DNA of 64,000 nucleotides from Microbacterium hydrocarbonoxydans. GTDB taxonomy: Bacteria; Actinomycetota; Actinomycetes; Actinomycetales; Microbacteriaceae. The notes under the pieces were generated by a model. It was given only the letters and a program-made list of their open reading frames with translations. It was not told where the DNA came from and made no database searches. The translations under genes were made by a program, and so were the position numbers. Location: the NCBI RefSeq assembly GCF_900105205.1, contig NZ_FNSQ01000005.1, forward strand, positions 1,488,001 to 1,552,000, read 5' to 3'. This document shows positions 51,886 to 61,236 of this stretch, piece after piece (position 1 is the first letter of the stretch; the number at the start of each line of letters is the position of its first letter).

Positions 51886-52958
51886 CCTCGTACCTTCTCG
51901 CCGGCGGTGGCACCGCCGGCCATGTCAATCCGCTGCTCGCCGTCGCCGACGGGCTGCGCGCTCGCGACACCGAGGCGACCGTCCTGGTGCTCGGCACCGC
52001 GGAGGGCCTCGAATCCCGGCTCGTGCCCGCCAGGGGATACGAGCTCCTGATCGTCGACAAGGTGCCCTTCCCCCGTCGCCCGAACCGTCAGGCCGCTGCA
52101 TTCCCGACGAGGTTCCGTCGCGCGATCGCCCAGGTGCGGGACCACATCCGCACGCACGGCGTCGACGTCGTGGTGGGCTTCGGGGGCTACGCGTCCGCGC
52201 CCGCCTACGTCGCGGCTCGCCGTGAGGGCGTGCCCTTCGTCGTGCACGAGGCGAACGCCAAGCCCGGCCTCGCGAACGTCCTGGGAGCGCGTCGCGCCGC
52301 AGCCACGGGTGTCGCCTTCGGCGGCACGCGTCTGCGTGGGGGAGAGGTCGTCGGCATGCCGCTCCGCCGCGAGGTGATCGACCTCGACCGCGCCGCGGCG
52401 CGCGACGAGGCGGCCGCGCACTTCGGACTCGACGCCGCACGCCCTGTGCTGCTCGTCTTCGGCGGGTCGCTCGGCGCTCAGCGCCTCAACGAGGCACTCG
52501 CTGACTCCTGGGGCGACGTTCTCGCCGCGGGCTGGCAGCTGCTCCATGTCACGGGCGAGCGCAGCGACCTGGCAGACCCCGAGGTCCCCGGATACGCACT
52601 GCGCCGCTACGTCGACCGCATGGACCTCGCCTTCGCGTTGGCCGACCTCATCGTGTCCCGCTCGGGAGCGGCCACCGTGAGCGAGATCAGTGCGCTCGGC
52701 ATCCCGGCTCTCTACGTGCCGTACTCCGTCGGCAACGGCGAGCAGCGTCTCAACGCGGCGTCCGCCGTCGCCGCGGGCGCGGCCAGACTCCTCGACGATG
52801 CCACCTTCGACGGCGACGCCGTGCGGCGGATCGTCGTCCCGCTCCTGAACGATCCGCAGCGCCTCGCCGAGATGGCCGCCGCCGCGGAGAAGGTCGGCAC
52901 GCGCAGCGGCACCGAGAACGTCATCGCTCTCGTCGATCGCGCTCTCGCGGCCTCCTGA
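51882..52958 (+). CDS. murG: Lipid II synthase, GlcNAc transferase MurG
   Basis: 358 residues from a GTG overlapping ftsW (GTGA). It has the GT28 fold, with GGGTAGHVNPLLAVAD at the N-terminus, GFGGYASAP, VVHEANAKPGLAN, the donor loop FGGSLGAQRLNEAL and SRSGAATVSEI. It adds GlcNAc from UDP-GlcNAc to lipid I. A TAGGGT at 51870-51875, 6 bases before the GTG, could give an internal leaderless transcript. Confidence 0.96.
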   Translation: MTSYLLAGGGTAGHVNPLLAVADGLRARDTEATVLVLGTAEGLESRLVPARGYELLIVDKVPFPRRPNRQAAAFPTRFRRAIAQVRDHIRTHGVDVVVGFGGYASAPAYVAARREGVPFVVHEANAKPGLANVLGARRAAATGVAFGGTRLRGGEVVGMPLRREVIDLDRAAARDEAAAHFGLDAARPVLLVFGGSLGAQRLNEALADSWGDVLAAGWQLLHVTGERSDLADPEVPGYALRRYVDRMDLAFALADLIVSRSGAATVSEISALGIPALYVPYSVGNGEQRLNAASAVAAGAARLLDDATFDGDAVRRIVVPLLNDPQRLAEMAAAAEKVGTRSGTENVIALVDRALAAS

Positions 52959-53020
52959 ACGCGCCGCCGACGCCGCGGCACCGCCGAAACGTCCTCACCG
53001 AAAAGTAGACTGAATCCGAC

Positions 53021-54418
53021 ATGATCAGACCTGACCTCTCCCTCCCGATCCCCGAGTCGATCTCCTCCGCGCACTTCATCGGCATCGGCGGATCCGGCAT
53101 GAGCGGCCTCGCGAAGATGTTCCTCGACGCGGGGATCCGCGTCTCCGGCAGTGACCGCGCCGACAGCGACAACCTGCGGGCTCTCGCAGCCGCAGGGGCC
53201 ACGGTGCACGTCGGGCACGACGCCGCACACCTCGGCGATGCCGACACCGTGGTGCACACCGGAGCGATCTGGCCCGAGAACCCCGAGTTCGTCACGGCCA
53301 AGGAGCGCGGGCTGCACGTCATCCACCGCTCGCAGGCGCTGCACTGGCTGATCGGATCCCGCCGCCTCGTCTCGGTGGCCGGCGCCCACGGCAAGACCAC
53401 CTCAACGGGCATGATCGTCACGGCTCTGCAGGAGCTGGGAGCAGACCCGCACTTCGTCAACGGCGGTGTGATCGAGCAGCTCGGCGTCTCCAGTGCCACC
53501 GGCACCGGTGAGCTGTTCGTGATCGAGGCCGACGAGTCCGACGGCACGTTCCTGCTCTACGACACCGCGGTGGCGCTCATCACGAACGTCGACCCCGACC
53601 ACCTCGACCACTACGGGTCAGAGGAGGCGTTCCACGACGCGTTCGTCCGCTTCGCCGACGCCGCGACCGAGGCCGTGGTCATCTCCAGCGACGACCAGGG
53701 GGCGCTGCGGGTGGGCGCTGACCTCTCGCACCCGAACGTCATCACCTTCGGCGAGGCGGAGGGTGCCGATGTACGCCTGACGGACATCGTCGCGGCAGGT
53801 CCCGTCTCGGCCACGGTCACGCACGGCGACGAGAGCGTCCGACTGCAACTCGCCGTTCCCGGCGCGCACAATGCGATCAATGCGGCGGGTGCCATCGCCG
53901 TCCTCCTCTCGGTCGGCTTCGGCCTGGCCGAATCCGCTCGTGCGGTCGAGGGCTTCGCCGGCACCGTGCGTCGGCTCGAGCAGCACGGGGTCGAGCGGGG
54001 GGTCACGGTTTACGACGACTACTCCCACCACCCGACCGAGGTGCGTGCCGCTCTCGAGGCCATGCGCTCGATCGCCGGCTCCGGCCGGATCATCGCCATC
54101 CAGCAGCCGCACACCTACTCGCGTACCCAGCACATGTTCCGAGAGTTCGCGGACGTGCTCGAGACGTACGCCGACCACACCGTCATGCTCGACGTCTACG
54201 GTGCCCGCGAGGACCCGGTTCCCGGGGTCACGGGCGAACTGGTCAGCGGAGCATTCCAGGATCCTTCGCACGTGCACTATGTCGCCGACTGGCAGCAGGC
54301 CGCGGACTACACGGCCTCGGTCGCCCGCGACGGGGACTTCGTGGTGACTCTCGGATGCGGCAACGTGTACCAGATCATCCCGCAGGTGCTCGAGTCGCTG
54401 CGCACCAGCGAGGTCTAG
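53021..54418 (+). CDS. murC: UDP-MurNAc L-alanine ligase
   Basis: 465 residues. The N-terminal [13 protein letters not shown] is the UDP-binding loop, [14 protein letters not shown] the ATP loop (about 125-138), with ADESDGTFL and [13 protein letters not shown] as MurC hallmarks. It adds the first amino acid to UDP-MurNAc. A TAGACT at 53006-53011, in the 62-base gap after murG, suggests an extra internal promoter. Confidence 0.96.
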   Translation: MIRPDLSLPIPESISSAHFIGIGGSGMSGLAKMFLDAGIRVSGSDRADSDNLRALAAAGATVHVGHDAAHLGDADTVVHTGAIWPENPEFVTAKERGLHVIHRSQALHWLIGSRRLVSVAGAHGKTTSTGMIVTALQELGADPHFVNGGVIEQLGVSSATGTGELFVIEADESDGTFLLYDTAVALITNVDPDHLDHYGSEEAFHDAFVRFADAATEAVVISSDDQGALRVGADLSHPNVITFGEAEGADVRLTDIVAAGPVSATVTHGDESVRLQLAVPGAHNAINAAGAIAVLLSVGFGLAESARAVEGFAGTVRRLEQHGVERGVTVYDDYSHHPTEVRAALEAMRSIAGSGRIIAIQQPHTYSRTQHMFREFADVLETYADHTVMLDVYGAREDPVPGVTGELVSGAFQDPSHVHYVADWQQAADYTASVARDGDFVVTLGCGNVYQIIPQVLESLRTSEV

Positions 54419-54421
54419 TCG

Positions 54422-55402
54422 ATGAGACGTCCGCCTCCGCTCCCCACGCCGCCAGCGGGTCGCGCGGAGGAGACGCCCGCGTCCGCCCGGCGGACCGGCG
54501 TGCGCGGACGTCCGCGACACGATGAGACCGACGCGCCCCCCGCCGACCCTTCGCCTCGGTCGCTCGGGGCGAGCGATGTCGCCCCGTTGCGCGACACGGC
54601 ACAGCCCGATACAGCGGAGGCGGCAGGGCCTGGTGTCGAGGGACGCCCCACGACCACGCGCGACGTGTGGCGAGCCGCAAGGGCCCGACGCAAAGCCCTC
54701 CGCAGTGAGATCAGACGCTTCACGCAGCGTTCCCGGCGCCGACGCATCGTATGGCTCAGTGCCATCGGTGCCGTCGTCCTGCTGATCGGGGGTACGGCGG
54801 CCGCGGCCTACAGCCCGCTGTTCGCCGTCGAGAAGATCACCGTCGTGGGCGCGAGCACGCTCGATGCGGCCACGGTCGAAGCCGCGCTGGCCGACCAGGT
54901 CGGCACTCCGCTGGCCCTGGTCGATTCGAGCGAGGTCAAAGCGGCGCTCCTGGCGTTCCCGCTGATCGAGACCTACGCGCTCGAGGCGCGGCCACCGCAC
55001 GACCTGACGGTGCGGATCGTCGAGCGCACGCCCGTGGGCGTCATCCGCTCCGACGCCGGGTACACGCTCGTCGATGCGGCCGGCGTCGCACTGGCGACCA
55101 CCACGGACCAGCCGGCCGGGCAGCCGCTGCTCGACATCGAGGGCGGCATCGAGTCGGCGGCCTTCGAGAGCGCAGGACTCGTGGTGCGCTCCGTGCCTGC
55201 CGACCTGCGCGCGACGCTGACCGGCGTGCGGGCGACCACCGCGGACGATGTGACCCTCACCCTGAGCAGCGGTCTCACCGTTGTATGGGGAAGCGCCGAG
55301 GACTCGCCGCTCAAGGCCAACGTGCTGACGACGACTCTGGCACAGAGGCCGGATGCCGCGACGATCGACGTCACATCTCCTCGCGCCGTCGTCGTGGGCT
55401 GA
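54422..55402 (+). CDS. ftsQ: Cell division protein FtsQ
   Basis: 326 residues. A long Pro/Arg-rich cytoplasmic arm (1-about 115) precedes one membrane segment (about 117-137). The POTRA domain begins SPLFAVEKITVVGAST, followed by the FtsQ beta domain (LEARPPHDLTVRIVERTPVGVI, YTLVDAAGVAL). It recruits and controls FtsLB/FtsWI at the septum. The start lies 3 bases after the murC stop. Confidence 0.9.
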   Translation: MRRPPPLPTPPAGRAEETPASARRTGVRGRPRHDETDAPPADPSPRSLGASDVAPLRDTAQPDTAEAAGPGVEGRPTTTRDVWRAARARRKALRSEIRRFTQRSRRRRIVWLSAIGAVVLLIGGTAAAAYSPLFAVEKITVVGASTLDAATVEAALADQVGTPLALVDSSEVKAALLAFPLIETYALEARPPHDLTVRIVERTPVGVIRSDAGYTLVDAAGVALATTTDQPAGQPLLDIEGGIESAAFESAGLVVRSVPADLRATLTGVRATTADDVTLTLSSGLTVVWGSAEDSPLKANVLTTTLAQRPDAATIDVTSPRAVVVG

Positions 55403-55578
55403 GGTTTCGACGCCAAACGGGCGACACGCCCGTGTCGCTGCGACTGCGCGGGGGCGTGACGCTTACCTTCGAACAAGAGAAACCAATACCGGGAAATACT
55501 TTACACCTCTAGTTGAGGTTTAAGGTTCATCCTTCGGATTCTCACCCTTAGACAGGCTCGACTACTCGGAGGCCGGCC
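55403..55578 (+). promoter_or_regulatory. ftsZ upstream region with inverted repeat
   Basis: This 176-base gap is the longest one inside the dcw cluster between mraZ's neighbour rsmH and lspA. It contains ACCTC-TAGTT-GAGGT (55505-55519) in an AT-richer stretch, overlapping a GAGGTTTAAGGTT repeat-like sequence. A CTCGGAGG ribosome site precedes ftsZ. An ftsZ-specific promoter here is likely. The FtsR and McdR homologues encoded at 24808-26139 are candidate regulators (inference). Confidence 0.5.
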
Positions 55579-56727
55579 ATGAGCCAGAACCAGAACTACC
55601 TCGCCGTGATCAAGGTCGTCGGCGTCGGCGGTGGCGGCGTCAACGCCGTCAACCGCATGATCGATCTCGGTCTCCGCGGAGTCGAGTTCATCGCGGTGAA
55701 CACCGACGCGCAGGCGCTGCTGATGAGCGACGCCGACGTCAAGCTCGACGTGGGTCGCGAACTCACCCGCGGACTCGGCGCCGGCGCCGACCCCGAGGTG
55801 GGTCGTCGTGCCGCAGAGGACCACGCGGAGGAGATCGAGCAGGCGCTCACGGGCGCCGACATGGTCTTCGTCACGGCAGGAGAGGGTGGCGGAACCGGTA
55901 CCGGTGGAGCCCCCGTCGTCGCGCGGATCGCGAAGTCGATCGGCGCCCTCACGATCGGTGTCGTCACCAAGCCCTTCTCGTTCGAGGGTCGCCGCCGTCA
56001 GAGCCAGGCCGAAGCAGGCGTGGCGAAGCTGAAGGAAGAGGTCGACACCCTCATCGTGGTGCCCAACGACCGTCTCCTCGAGATCAGCGACCGCGGCATC
56101 TCGATGATCGAGGCGTTCGCCACGGCCGACCAGGTCCTCCTCGCCGGTGTGCAGGGCATCACCGACCTCATCACGACTCCGGGTCTCATCAACCTCGACT
56201 TCGCGGACGTGAAGTCCGTGATGCAGGGTGCGGGATCCGCTCTCATGGGCATCGGCTCCGCCCGCGGTGCCGATCGCGCGATCAAGGCGGCGGAGCTGGC
56301 CGTCGAATCGCCGCTGCTCGAGGCGAGCATCGAGGGCGCCCACGGTGTGCTGCTGTCGATCCAGGGTGGGTCGAACCTCGGCATCTTCGAGATCCACGAC
56401 GCCGCAGACCTCGTCAAGGAGGCCGCGCACCCCGAGGCGAACATCATCTTCGGTACCGTCATCGACGACACCCTCGGCGACGAGGTGCGCGTCACGGTCA
56501 TCGCGGCGGGCTTCGACGGCGGCGAGCCCTCGCTGCGACTCGACCCGATGGTCGTCTCACGGCCGGCGACGACCACGCTGCCAGAGGTCGCTCTCTCGAA
56601 CGACGAGGAGAGCAAGCCCGCGGCCGAGACCGTCGAGGCGGAGAAGGCGCCGCAGCGCGTCACCGCGACGAGCATCGAGCCCGCGTTCGCCGATGACGAC
56701 ATCGACATCCCCGAATTCCTGAAGTGA
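55579..56727 (+). CDS. ftsZ: Cell division GTPase FtsZ
   Basis: 382 residues. Nucleotide-binding [13 protein letters not shown] (15-27) and the tubulin signature GGGTGTGG (103-110) precede the T7 loop [12 protein letters not shown] charged variable linker ends in the conserved tail DIDIPEFLK, which binds SepF and other tethers. It forms the Z ring. ftsA is absent, as in other actinobacteria, so SepF is the likely membrane anchor. The stop overlaps yggS (GTGA). Confidence 0.98.
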   Translation: MSQNQNYLAVIKVVGVGGGGVNAVNRMIDLGLRGVEFIAVNTDAQALLMSDADVKLDVGRELTRGLGAGADPEVGRRAAEDHAEEIEQALTGADMVFVTAGEGGGTGTGGAPVVARIAKSIGALTIGVVTKPFSFEGRRRQSQAEAGVAKLKEEVDTLIVVPNDRLLEISDRGISMIEAFATADQVLLAGVQGITDLITTPGLINLDFADVKSVMQGAGSALMGIGSARGADRAIKAAELAVESPLLEASIEGAHGVLLSIQGGSNLGIFEIHDAADLVKEAAHPEANIIFGTVIDDTLGDEVRVTVIAAGFDGGEPSLRLDPMVVSRPATTTLPEVALSNDEESKPAAETVEAEKAPQRVTATSIEPAFADDDIDIPEFLK

Positions 56728-57425
56728 CCTCGGAGCAGGACCGCTCACCCGGGCTGGCTGCGCGGCTGTCGACGATCGATGAATCGATCGTCGACGCCGC
56801 GCGCCTGGCGGGTCGCGACCCGGGGGAGATCACCCGGATCGTCGTGACGAAGTTCCACCCGGCATCGCTCGTCCGCGACCTCCACGCCCTCGGCGTGCGC
56901 GAGGTGGGTGAGAATCGCCAGCAGGAGCTCACGGCCAAGGCCGGCGAGCTCGGAGATCTGGACCTCCGCTGGCACTTCATCGGGCAGGCGCAGACCAACA
57001 AGGCCTCAGCGATCCGACGCAGCGCCGACGCGGTGCACTCGGTCGATCGCGACCGGCTCGCCGACGCCCTGCACAGGGCGGCGGACGACGACAGCTTCCT
57101 CGACGTGCTCGTCCAGGTGAATCTGACCGACGATCCCGCGCGAGGCGGCGTCGCTCCCGGCGACGCCCGCGCTCTCGCCGAGCACATCATGACGCTGCCG
57201 TCGCTGCGCCTGCAGGGCGTGATGGCGGTCGCCCCCCTCGACGAGGAGCCCGCATCGGCTTTCGCGAGGCTCCGCGCGGTGTCTGAGGACGTCCGCGGAA
57301 TCGAGCCGTCGGCGCGATGGATCTCGGCGGGCATGACCGGAGACTTCGTCGAAGCGATCGCCGCCGGTGCGACACACCTGCGGATCGGCTCCGCAATCAC
57401 AGGACCGCGCCCCGACCGGGGTTAA
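56724..57425 (+). CDS. yggS: PLP homeostasis protein (YggS/PROSC family)
   Basis: 233 residues from a GTG overlapping ftsZ. An alanine-racemase-like barrel with the PLP Lys43 in [12 protein letters not shown]; then [25 protein letters not shown] and [12 protein letters not shown]. It binds pyridoxal phosphate and keeps amino-acid and vitamin B6 pools balanced, with no known turnover. Its place between ftsZ and sepF is the standard actinobacterial order. Confidence 0.93.
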   Translation: MTSEQDRSPGLAARLSTIDESIVDAARLAGRDPGEITRIVVTKFHPASLVRDLHALGVREVGENRQQELTAKAGELGDLDLRWHFIGQAQTNKASAIRRSADAVHSVDRDRLADALHRAADDDSFLDVLVQVNLTDDPARGGVAPGDARALAEHIMTLPSLRLQGVMAVAPLDEEPASAFARLRAVSEDVRGIEPSARWISAGMTGDFVEAIAAGATHLRIGSAITGPRPDRG

Positions 57426-57468
57426 CCTCTAGACAGACCAACCCGACACGTTCGAACCGGAGGACACG

Positions 57469-57942
57469 ATGGGTAACCCGCTGAAGAAGACCATGGTGTA
57501 TCTCGGCCTCGCCGACGAGGAAGAGGTCTACGAGGAGCAGTCGCCGGCTCCGGCCCGCGCTCACCGCGAGCGCGACCGTGAGCGCGAAGAGCCCGCTCCC
57601 GCGCCCGTCACCCCGCTGCGTCGACCCGTCGCCGTACGTCAGCCCGCAGGAGGGGCAGTGAACGAGATCCTCACCGTGCACCCGAAGCAGTACCGCGATG
57701 CCCAGCTCATCGCCGAGAGCTTCCGCGAGGGTGTGCCGGTCATCATCAACCTCTCCCAGATGAGCGACGCAGACGCACGCCGTCTGATCGACTTCGCCTC
57801 CGGGCTCTCCCTCGGCCTCTACGGCCGTATCGAGCGGGTCACCTCGAAGGTGTTCCTGCTCTCGCCGGAGAACATCGCGGTGTCCGGTCACGGGGGAATC
57901 GCGCACGCGGACGCCGAGTCCGCGGGCTTCGACCAGTCGTAG
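57469..57942 (+). CDS. sepF: FtsZ-tethering protein SepF
   Basis: 157 residues. The N-terminal amphipathic start [16 protein letters not shown] targets the membrane. A charged linker leads to the SepF/DUF552 core (about 68-150: [41 protein letters not shown]). It anchors FtsZ to the membrane in bacteria that lack FtsA. Its ribosome site, CGGAGGAC, is strong. Confidence 0.94.
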   Translation: MGNPLKKTMVYLGLADEEEVYEEQSPAPARAHRERDREREEPAPAPVTPLRRPVAVRQPAGGAVNEILTVHPKQYRDAQLIAESFREGVPVIINLSQMSDADARRLIDFASGLSLGLYGRIERVTSKVFLLSPENIAVSGHGGIAHADAESAGFDQS

Positions 57943-57945
57943 ACC

Positions 57946-58245
57946 GTGGGGATCGTCGTCTCCATCGTCGCCAGCATCATCCATCTGGCGCTGCTGCTGT
58001 ATCTGATCGTGCTCTTCGCGCGCCTGATCCTCAGCTACATCCCGCTGTTCAACCGAGAGTGGCGCCCCAAGGGTGCCGGTCTCGTCGCGGCCGAGCTCGT
58101 CTACACGATCACCGATCCGCCGGTCCGGTTCTTCCGACGGATCATCCCGCCCCTGCGGATCGGGACGATCTCGCTCGATTTCGGGTTCTCCATCACGATC
58201 CTCATCGTCCTGATCCTGATGAGCATCGTCCGGAACTTCATCTGA
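57946..58245 (+). CDS. YggT family membrane protein
   Basis: 99 residues from a GTG, 3 bases after sepF. Two hydrophobic segments (about 4-27 and 78-97) flank a conserved loop with NREWRPKG and VYTITDPPVRFFRRIIPPLR, the YggT hallmark. It is thought to act in division or osmotic stress. It lies between sepF and divIVA as in other actinobacteria. Confidence 0.9.
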   Translation: MGIVVSIVASIIHLALLLYLIVLFARLILSYIPLFNREWRPKGAGLVAAELVYTITDPPVRFFRRIIPPLRIGTISLDFGFSITILIVLILMSIVRNFI

Positions 58246-58399
58246 GCGCCGTCCGACTTCCGCGCCCTGGAGTGTCGCGGCGTCGCGACTGACAGGCTCG
58301 GGGACTATGCTTGGCTCCCAGGTGCGCGCCCCGGGTTCGCGCCACATCTCGACCACGCCATTCTCGAAACTGGCAACCGAACTCATCGAAGGAGCCACC

Positions 58400-58993
58400 A
58401 TGGCACTTACCCCGGATGACGTCGTCACCAAGCAGTTCCAGCACGTCCGATTCAAGGACGGCTTCGACCCGGACGAGGTCGACGACTTCCTCGACGAGAT
58501 CGTCATCGAGTGGCGCAAGGCCCTCGAGGAGAACGTCGAGCTCAAGGCCAAGCTGGCCGCATACGAGTCCGGTGACGCGCCGGCTGCCGCTGCGCCGGTC
58601 GCCGAGGCTCCGGCCCCGGTCGCCGCCGAGGCCCCGGCGCCGGCCGAGCCCGCACCGTCGGGTTCCGCGACGGCCACGGCCGGCATCATCGAGCTGGCTC
58701 AGCGCCTGCACGACGAGCACGTCGCCGAGGGTGAGGCCAAGCGCGCTCAGCTCATCGCCGAAGCCGAGGGCGAGGTGAACCGCATCCGCACCGAGGCCGA
58801 GGCCAAGCAGCGTGAGGAGTCGGCTCGTCTCGAGCGCGAGCGCAACACGCTCGAGGCCCGCATCACCGAGCTCCGCAACTTCGAGCGCGACTACCGCTCG
58901 CAGCTCCGCGGCTACATCGAGGGTCAGCTGCGCGACCTCGACGAGAAGTCGGCGTCGACGGACTCGACTCCGGTCTCCGCGATCGGACTGTAG
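58400..58993 (+). CDS. wag31: Polar growth protein DivIVA (Wag31)
   Basis: The ATG at 58400 after GAAGGAG gives 197 residues; upstream in-frame codons are not needed. The N-terminal crossed-helix domain (LTPDDVVTKQF, FKDGFDPDEVDDFLDE) binds curved membrane. An Ala/Pro/Glu linker (about 58-95) follows, then a long coiled coil (about 100-180). It marks the poles and directs wall growth. The length is shorter than mycobacterial Wag31. Confidence 0.94.
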   Translation: MALTPDDVVTKQFQHVRFKDGFDPDEVDDFLDEIVIEWRKALEENVELKAKLAAYESGDAPAAAAPVAEAPAPVAAEAPAPAEPAPSGSATATAGIIELAQRLHDEHVAEGEAKRAQLIAEAEGEVNRIRTEAEAKQREESARLERERNTLEARITELRNFERDYRSQLRGYIEGQLRDLDEKSASTDSTPVSAIGL

Positions 58994-59002
58994 GTCGTCC
59001 CT

Positions 59003-59647
59003 TTGCCAGGACGCCCGCCCCTTCGTCGGTCGGCGGCCGGCACGATCGTTGCGATCCTCGCAGCGCTCGTGCTGGCCGCCGATCAGTTTGTGAAGTACCT
59101 CACCGTCGAGAACCTGCCCCTTCAGGAGCCGGTCCCCGTACTCGGTGAGTTCCTTCAGCTGTACTACGTGCGCAATCCCGGCGCGGCGTTCTCGCTCGGG
59201 TCCGACGTCACGTGGATCTTCACGATCGCCCTGGCGGTCGTCGCCGCAGTCATCATCTGGAAGGCGCTCGGCCTGCGCTCGCGCCTGTGGGCCGTGGTGC
59301 TCGGATGCCTGCTCGGCGGTGTCCTCGGAAACCTCACGGATCGTCTCTTCCGCGACCCCGGCTTCCCGATGGGTCACGTCGTCGACATGATCTCCATGCC
59401 GTGGATGATGCCCGCGATCTTCAACGTCGCGGACATCTTCATCGTCACCGGCATGATCTCGGTCGCGCTGCTGGTCGTCTTCGGACTGCGCTTCGACGGC
59501 ACGCGCGAGCGTGACCACGCTCCCGTCGAGACCGACGAGGAGGCCGAGGCCGCCGCGGTGGCCGAGGCACGGGCCGAGGCAGAAGCCCAGGCGGCTGCGG
59601 ATCGGACCGCACCGGAGGCACCGGCCGGCGCCGCGGACGGACGCTGA
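59003..59647 (+). CDS. lspA: Lipoprotein signal peptidase
   Basis: 214 residues; TTG at 59003 is the only start that keeps the first membrane helix whole (the next in-frame GTG is inside it). Four membrane segments and the catalytic Asp pair are seen: GNLTDRLF and FNVADIFI, plus [11 protein letters not shown]. It cleaves prolipoproteins at the lipobox Cys. A tail of about 50 residues rich in Ala and Glu, beyond the usual 160-170 residue length, is unusual. Confidence 0.92.
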   Translation: MPGRPPLRRSAAGTIVAILAALVLAADQFVKYLTVENLPLQEPVPVLGEFLQLYYVRNPGAAFSLGSDVTWIFTIALAVVAAVIIWKALGLRSRLWAVVLGCLLGGVLGNLTDRLFRDPGFPMGHVVDMISMPWMMPAIFNVADIFIVTGMISVALLVVFGLRFDGTRERDHAPVETDEEAEAAAVAEARAEAEAQAAADRTAPEAPAGAADGR

Positions 59648-59649
59648 GC

Positions 59650-60570
59650 GTGGAGTTCCGCTCCCTCCCCGTCCCTGACGGACTCGAAGGCACGCGCGTC
59701 GACGCCGCCCTGGCCAAGATGCTCGGGTTCTCGCGGACGTTCGCGGCGGATGTCGCCGCGGCCGGCGGCGTGCGCCTCGACGGAGTGACGCTCGACAAGT
59801 CGGATCGCCTGCGCGGCGGCGGCTGGCTCGAAGTGGAGTGGCAGCCGAAGGAGGAGCCCCGCATCGTTCCCATCGCCGTGCCCGAGCTCGGGATCGTCTA
59901 CGACGATGACGACATCGTCGTGGTCGACAAGCCCACCGGGGTGGCGGCCCACCCGTCCGTGGGGTGGGAGGGGCCAACGGTGGTGGGCGCTCTCGCCGCC
60001 GCCGGCTTCCGTGTCTCGACGAGCGGTGCTCCCGAGCGTGCGGGGGTCGTGCACCGTCTCGATGTCGGCACCAGCGGGCTGATGGTCGTCGCGAAGAGCG
60101 AGACCGCGTACACCGCGCTCAAGCGCGCCTTCAAGGAGCGCACGGTCGAGAAGATCTACCACGCCGTCGTGCAGGGGCATCCCGATCCCTTGACGGGCAC
60201 CATCGATGCGCCGATCGGTCGGCACCCGAACCACTCCTGGAAGTTCGCGGTCGTCGCCGACGGCAAGCCGTCGGTGACCCACTACGAGACGCTCGAGGCG
60301 TTTCCCGGCGCCTCTCTGCTGGAGATCCATCTCGAGACCGGCCGGACCCATCAGATCCGCGTCCACATGGCCGCCCTCCGGCATCCGTGCGTCGGCGACC
60401 CGCTCTACGGTGCGGACCCCACCCTCTCGGCCAGGCTCGGCCTGACGCGTCAATGGCTGCACGCGCACAGGCTCGCGTTCACGCATCCGACCACGGGGGA
60501 GTGGGTGCAGTTCGAGTCAGGGTACCCGGCGGACTTCGAGCACGCCCTCGAGGTACTGAGGGGCGAATAG
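59650..60570 (+). CDS. rluD: RluA-family 23S rRNA pseudouridine synthase
   Basis: 306 residues from a GTG, 2 bases after lspA. An N-terminal S4-like region ([13 protein letters not shown]) precedes the catalytic Asp138 in [40 protein letters not shown] and DPLYG are conserved. The expected target is helix 69 of 23S rRNA if it is RluD; family membership is secure, the exact target less so. Confidence 0.9.
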   Translation: MEFRSLPVPDGLEGTRVDAALAKMLGFSRTFAADVAAAGGVRLDGVTLDKSDRLRGGGWLEVEWQPKEEPRIVPIAVPELGIVYDDDDIVVVDKPTGVAAHPSVGWEGPTVVGALAAAGFRVSTSGAPERAGVVHRLDVGTSGLMVVAKSETAYTALKRAFKERTVEKIYHAVVQGHPDPLTGTIDAPIGRHPNHSWKFAVVADGKPSVTHYETLEAFPGASLLEIHLETGRTHQIRVHMAALRHPCVGDPLYGADPTLSARLGLTRQWLHAHRLAFTHPTTGEWVQFESGYPADFEHALEVLRGE

Positions 60571-60609
60571 CCTCGGCCCGATGTCCGCGGGGTGCGCGAG
60601 ACTGTGCGC

Positions 60610-61182
60610 ATGAGCATCGAGGTGCGACCGGCGACCGAGTTCGCCGACGTGGCCACGCTCGTCGGGCCGAAGAAGCCGACGTCGAACGTGTGCTTCTGTC
60701 TGAGCTATCGGATCGGCAGCAAGGAGAACGTGGCGCTGCGGGGGCAGGAGCGCGCTGATCGCGTGCAAGAGCTCTGCCGTCACGATCCTCCGCCCGGCCT
60801 CATCGCGTACCTCGGCGATGAGCCTGTCGGGTGGGCGGCGCTGCATCCTCGACGCGACACGAGCTTCGCTCGCAACCGTCTCATCCCGCATGTCGACGAC
60901 CTCGACGTGTGGTCGCTGTGGTGCATCCGCGTGCGTCCGGGGCATCGGGGGCAGGGGATCTCGCACGCCCTCGTCGACGGTGCGATCGCCTATGCGACGT
61001 CGAGAGGCGCTCCGGCGATCGAGGGGTACCCGGTCGACAACCGTGGCGAGAAGGTCAATCAGACGATGGCGTATGTGGGCACGCGACGCCTCTTCGAGAA
61101 GGCCGGCTTCGTCAAGGCAGCAGATACGGGGTCCACGCTCGACGGTTTCCCACGGGTCCTGATGCGGCTCGCGCTGGACTGA
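60610..61182 (+). CDS. GNAT-family N-acetyltransferase
   Basis: 190 residues. The CoA-binding motif A is WCIRVRPGHRGQGISHAL (about 102-119), and LIAYLGDEPVGWAALHPR is the preceding strand pair. The late RRLFEKAGF is typical. An N-terminal CFCLSYR segment with two Cys is less usual. The substrate is unknown. It stands between rluD and dnaE1 with no overlap. Confidence 0.85.
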   Translation: MSIEVRPATEFADVATLVGPKKPTSNVCFCLSYRIGSKENVALRGQERADRVQELCRHDPPPGLIAYLGDEPVGWAALHPRRDTSFARNRLIPHVDDLDVWSLWCIRVRPGHRGQGISHALVDGAIAYATSRGAPAIEGYPVDNRGEKVNQTMAYVGTRRLFEKAGFVKAADTGSTLDGFPRVLMRLALD

Positions 61183-61236
61183 GCACGGGGGCTCCGTCGG
61201 CGTCCGATGTCGGATGCCGAAAGTAGACTCGAAGGC

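Noticed and set aside
57449..57456. GTTCGAAC palindrome before sepF as an SOS box
   Set aside because: An 8-base palindrome lacking the 4-base spacer of the LexA site; it merges with the sepF ribosome site.
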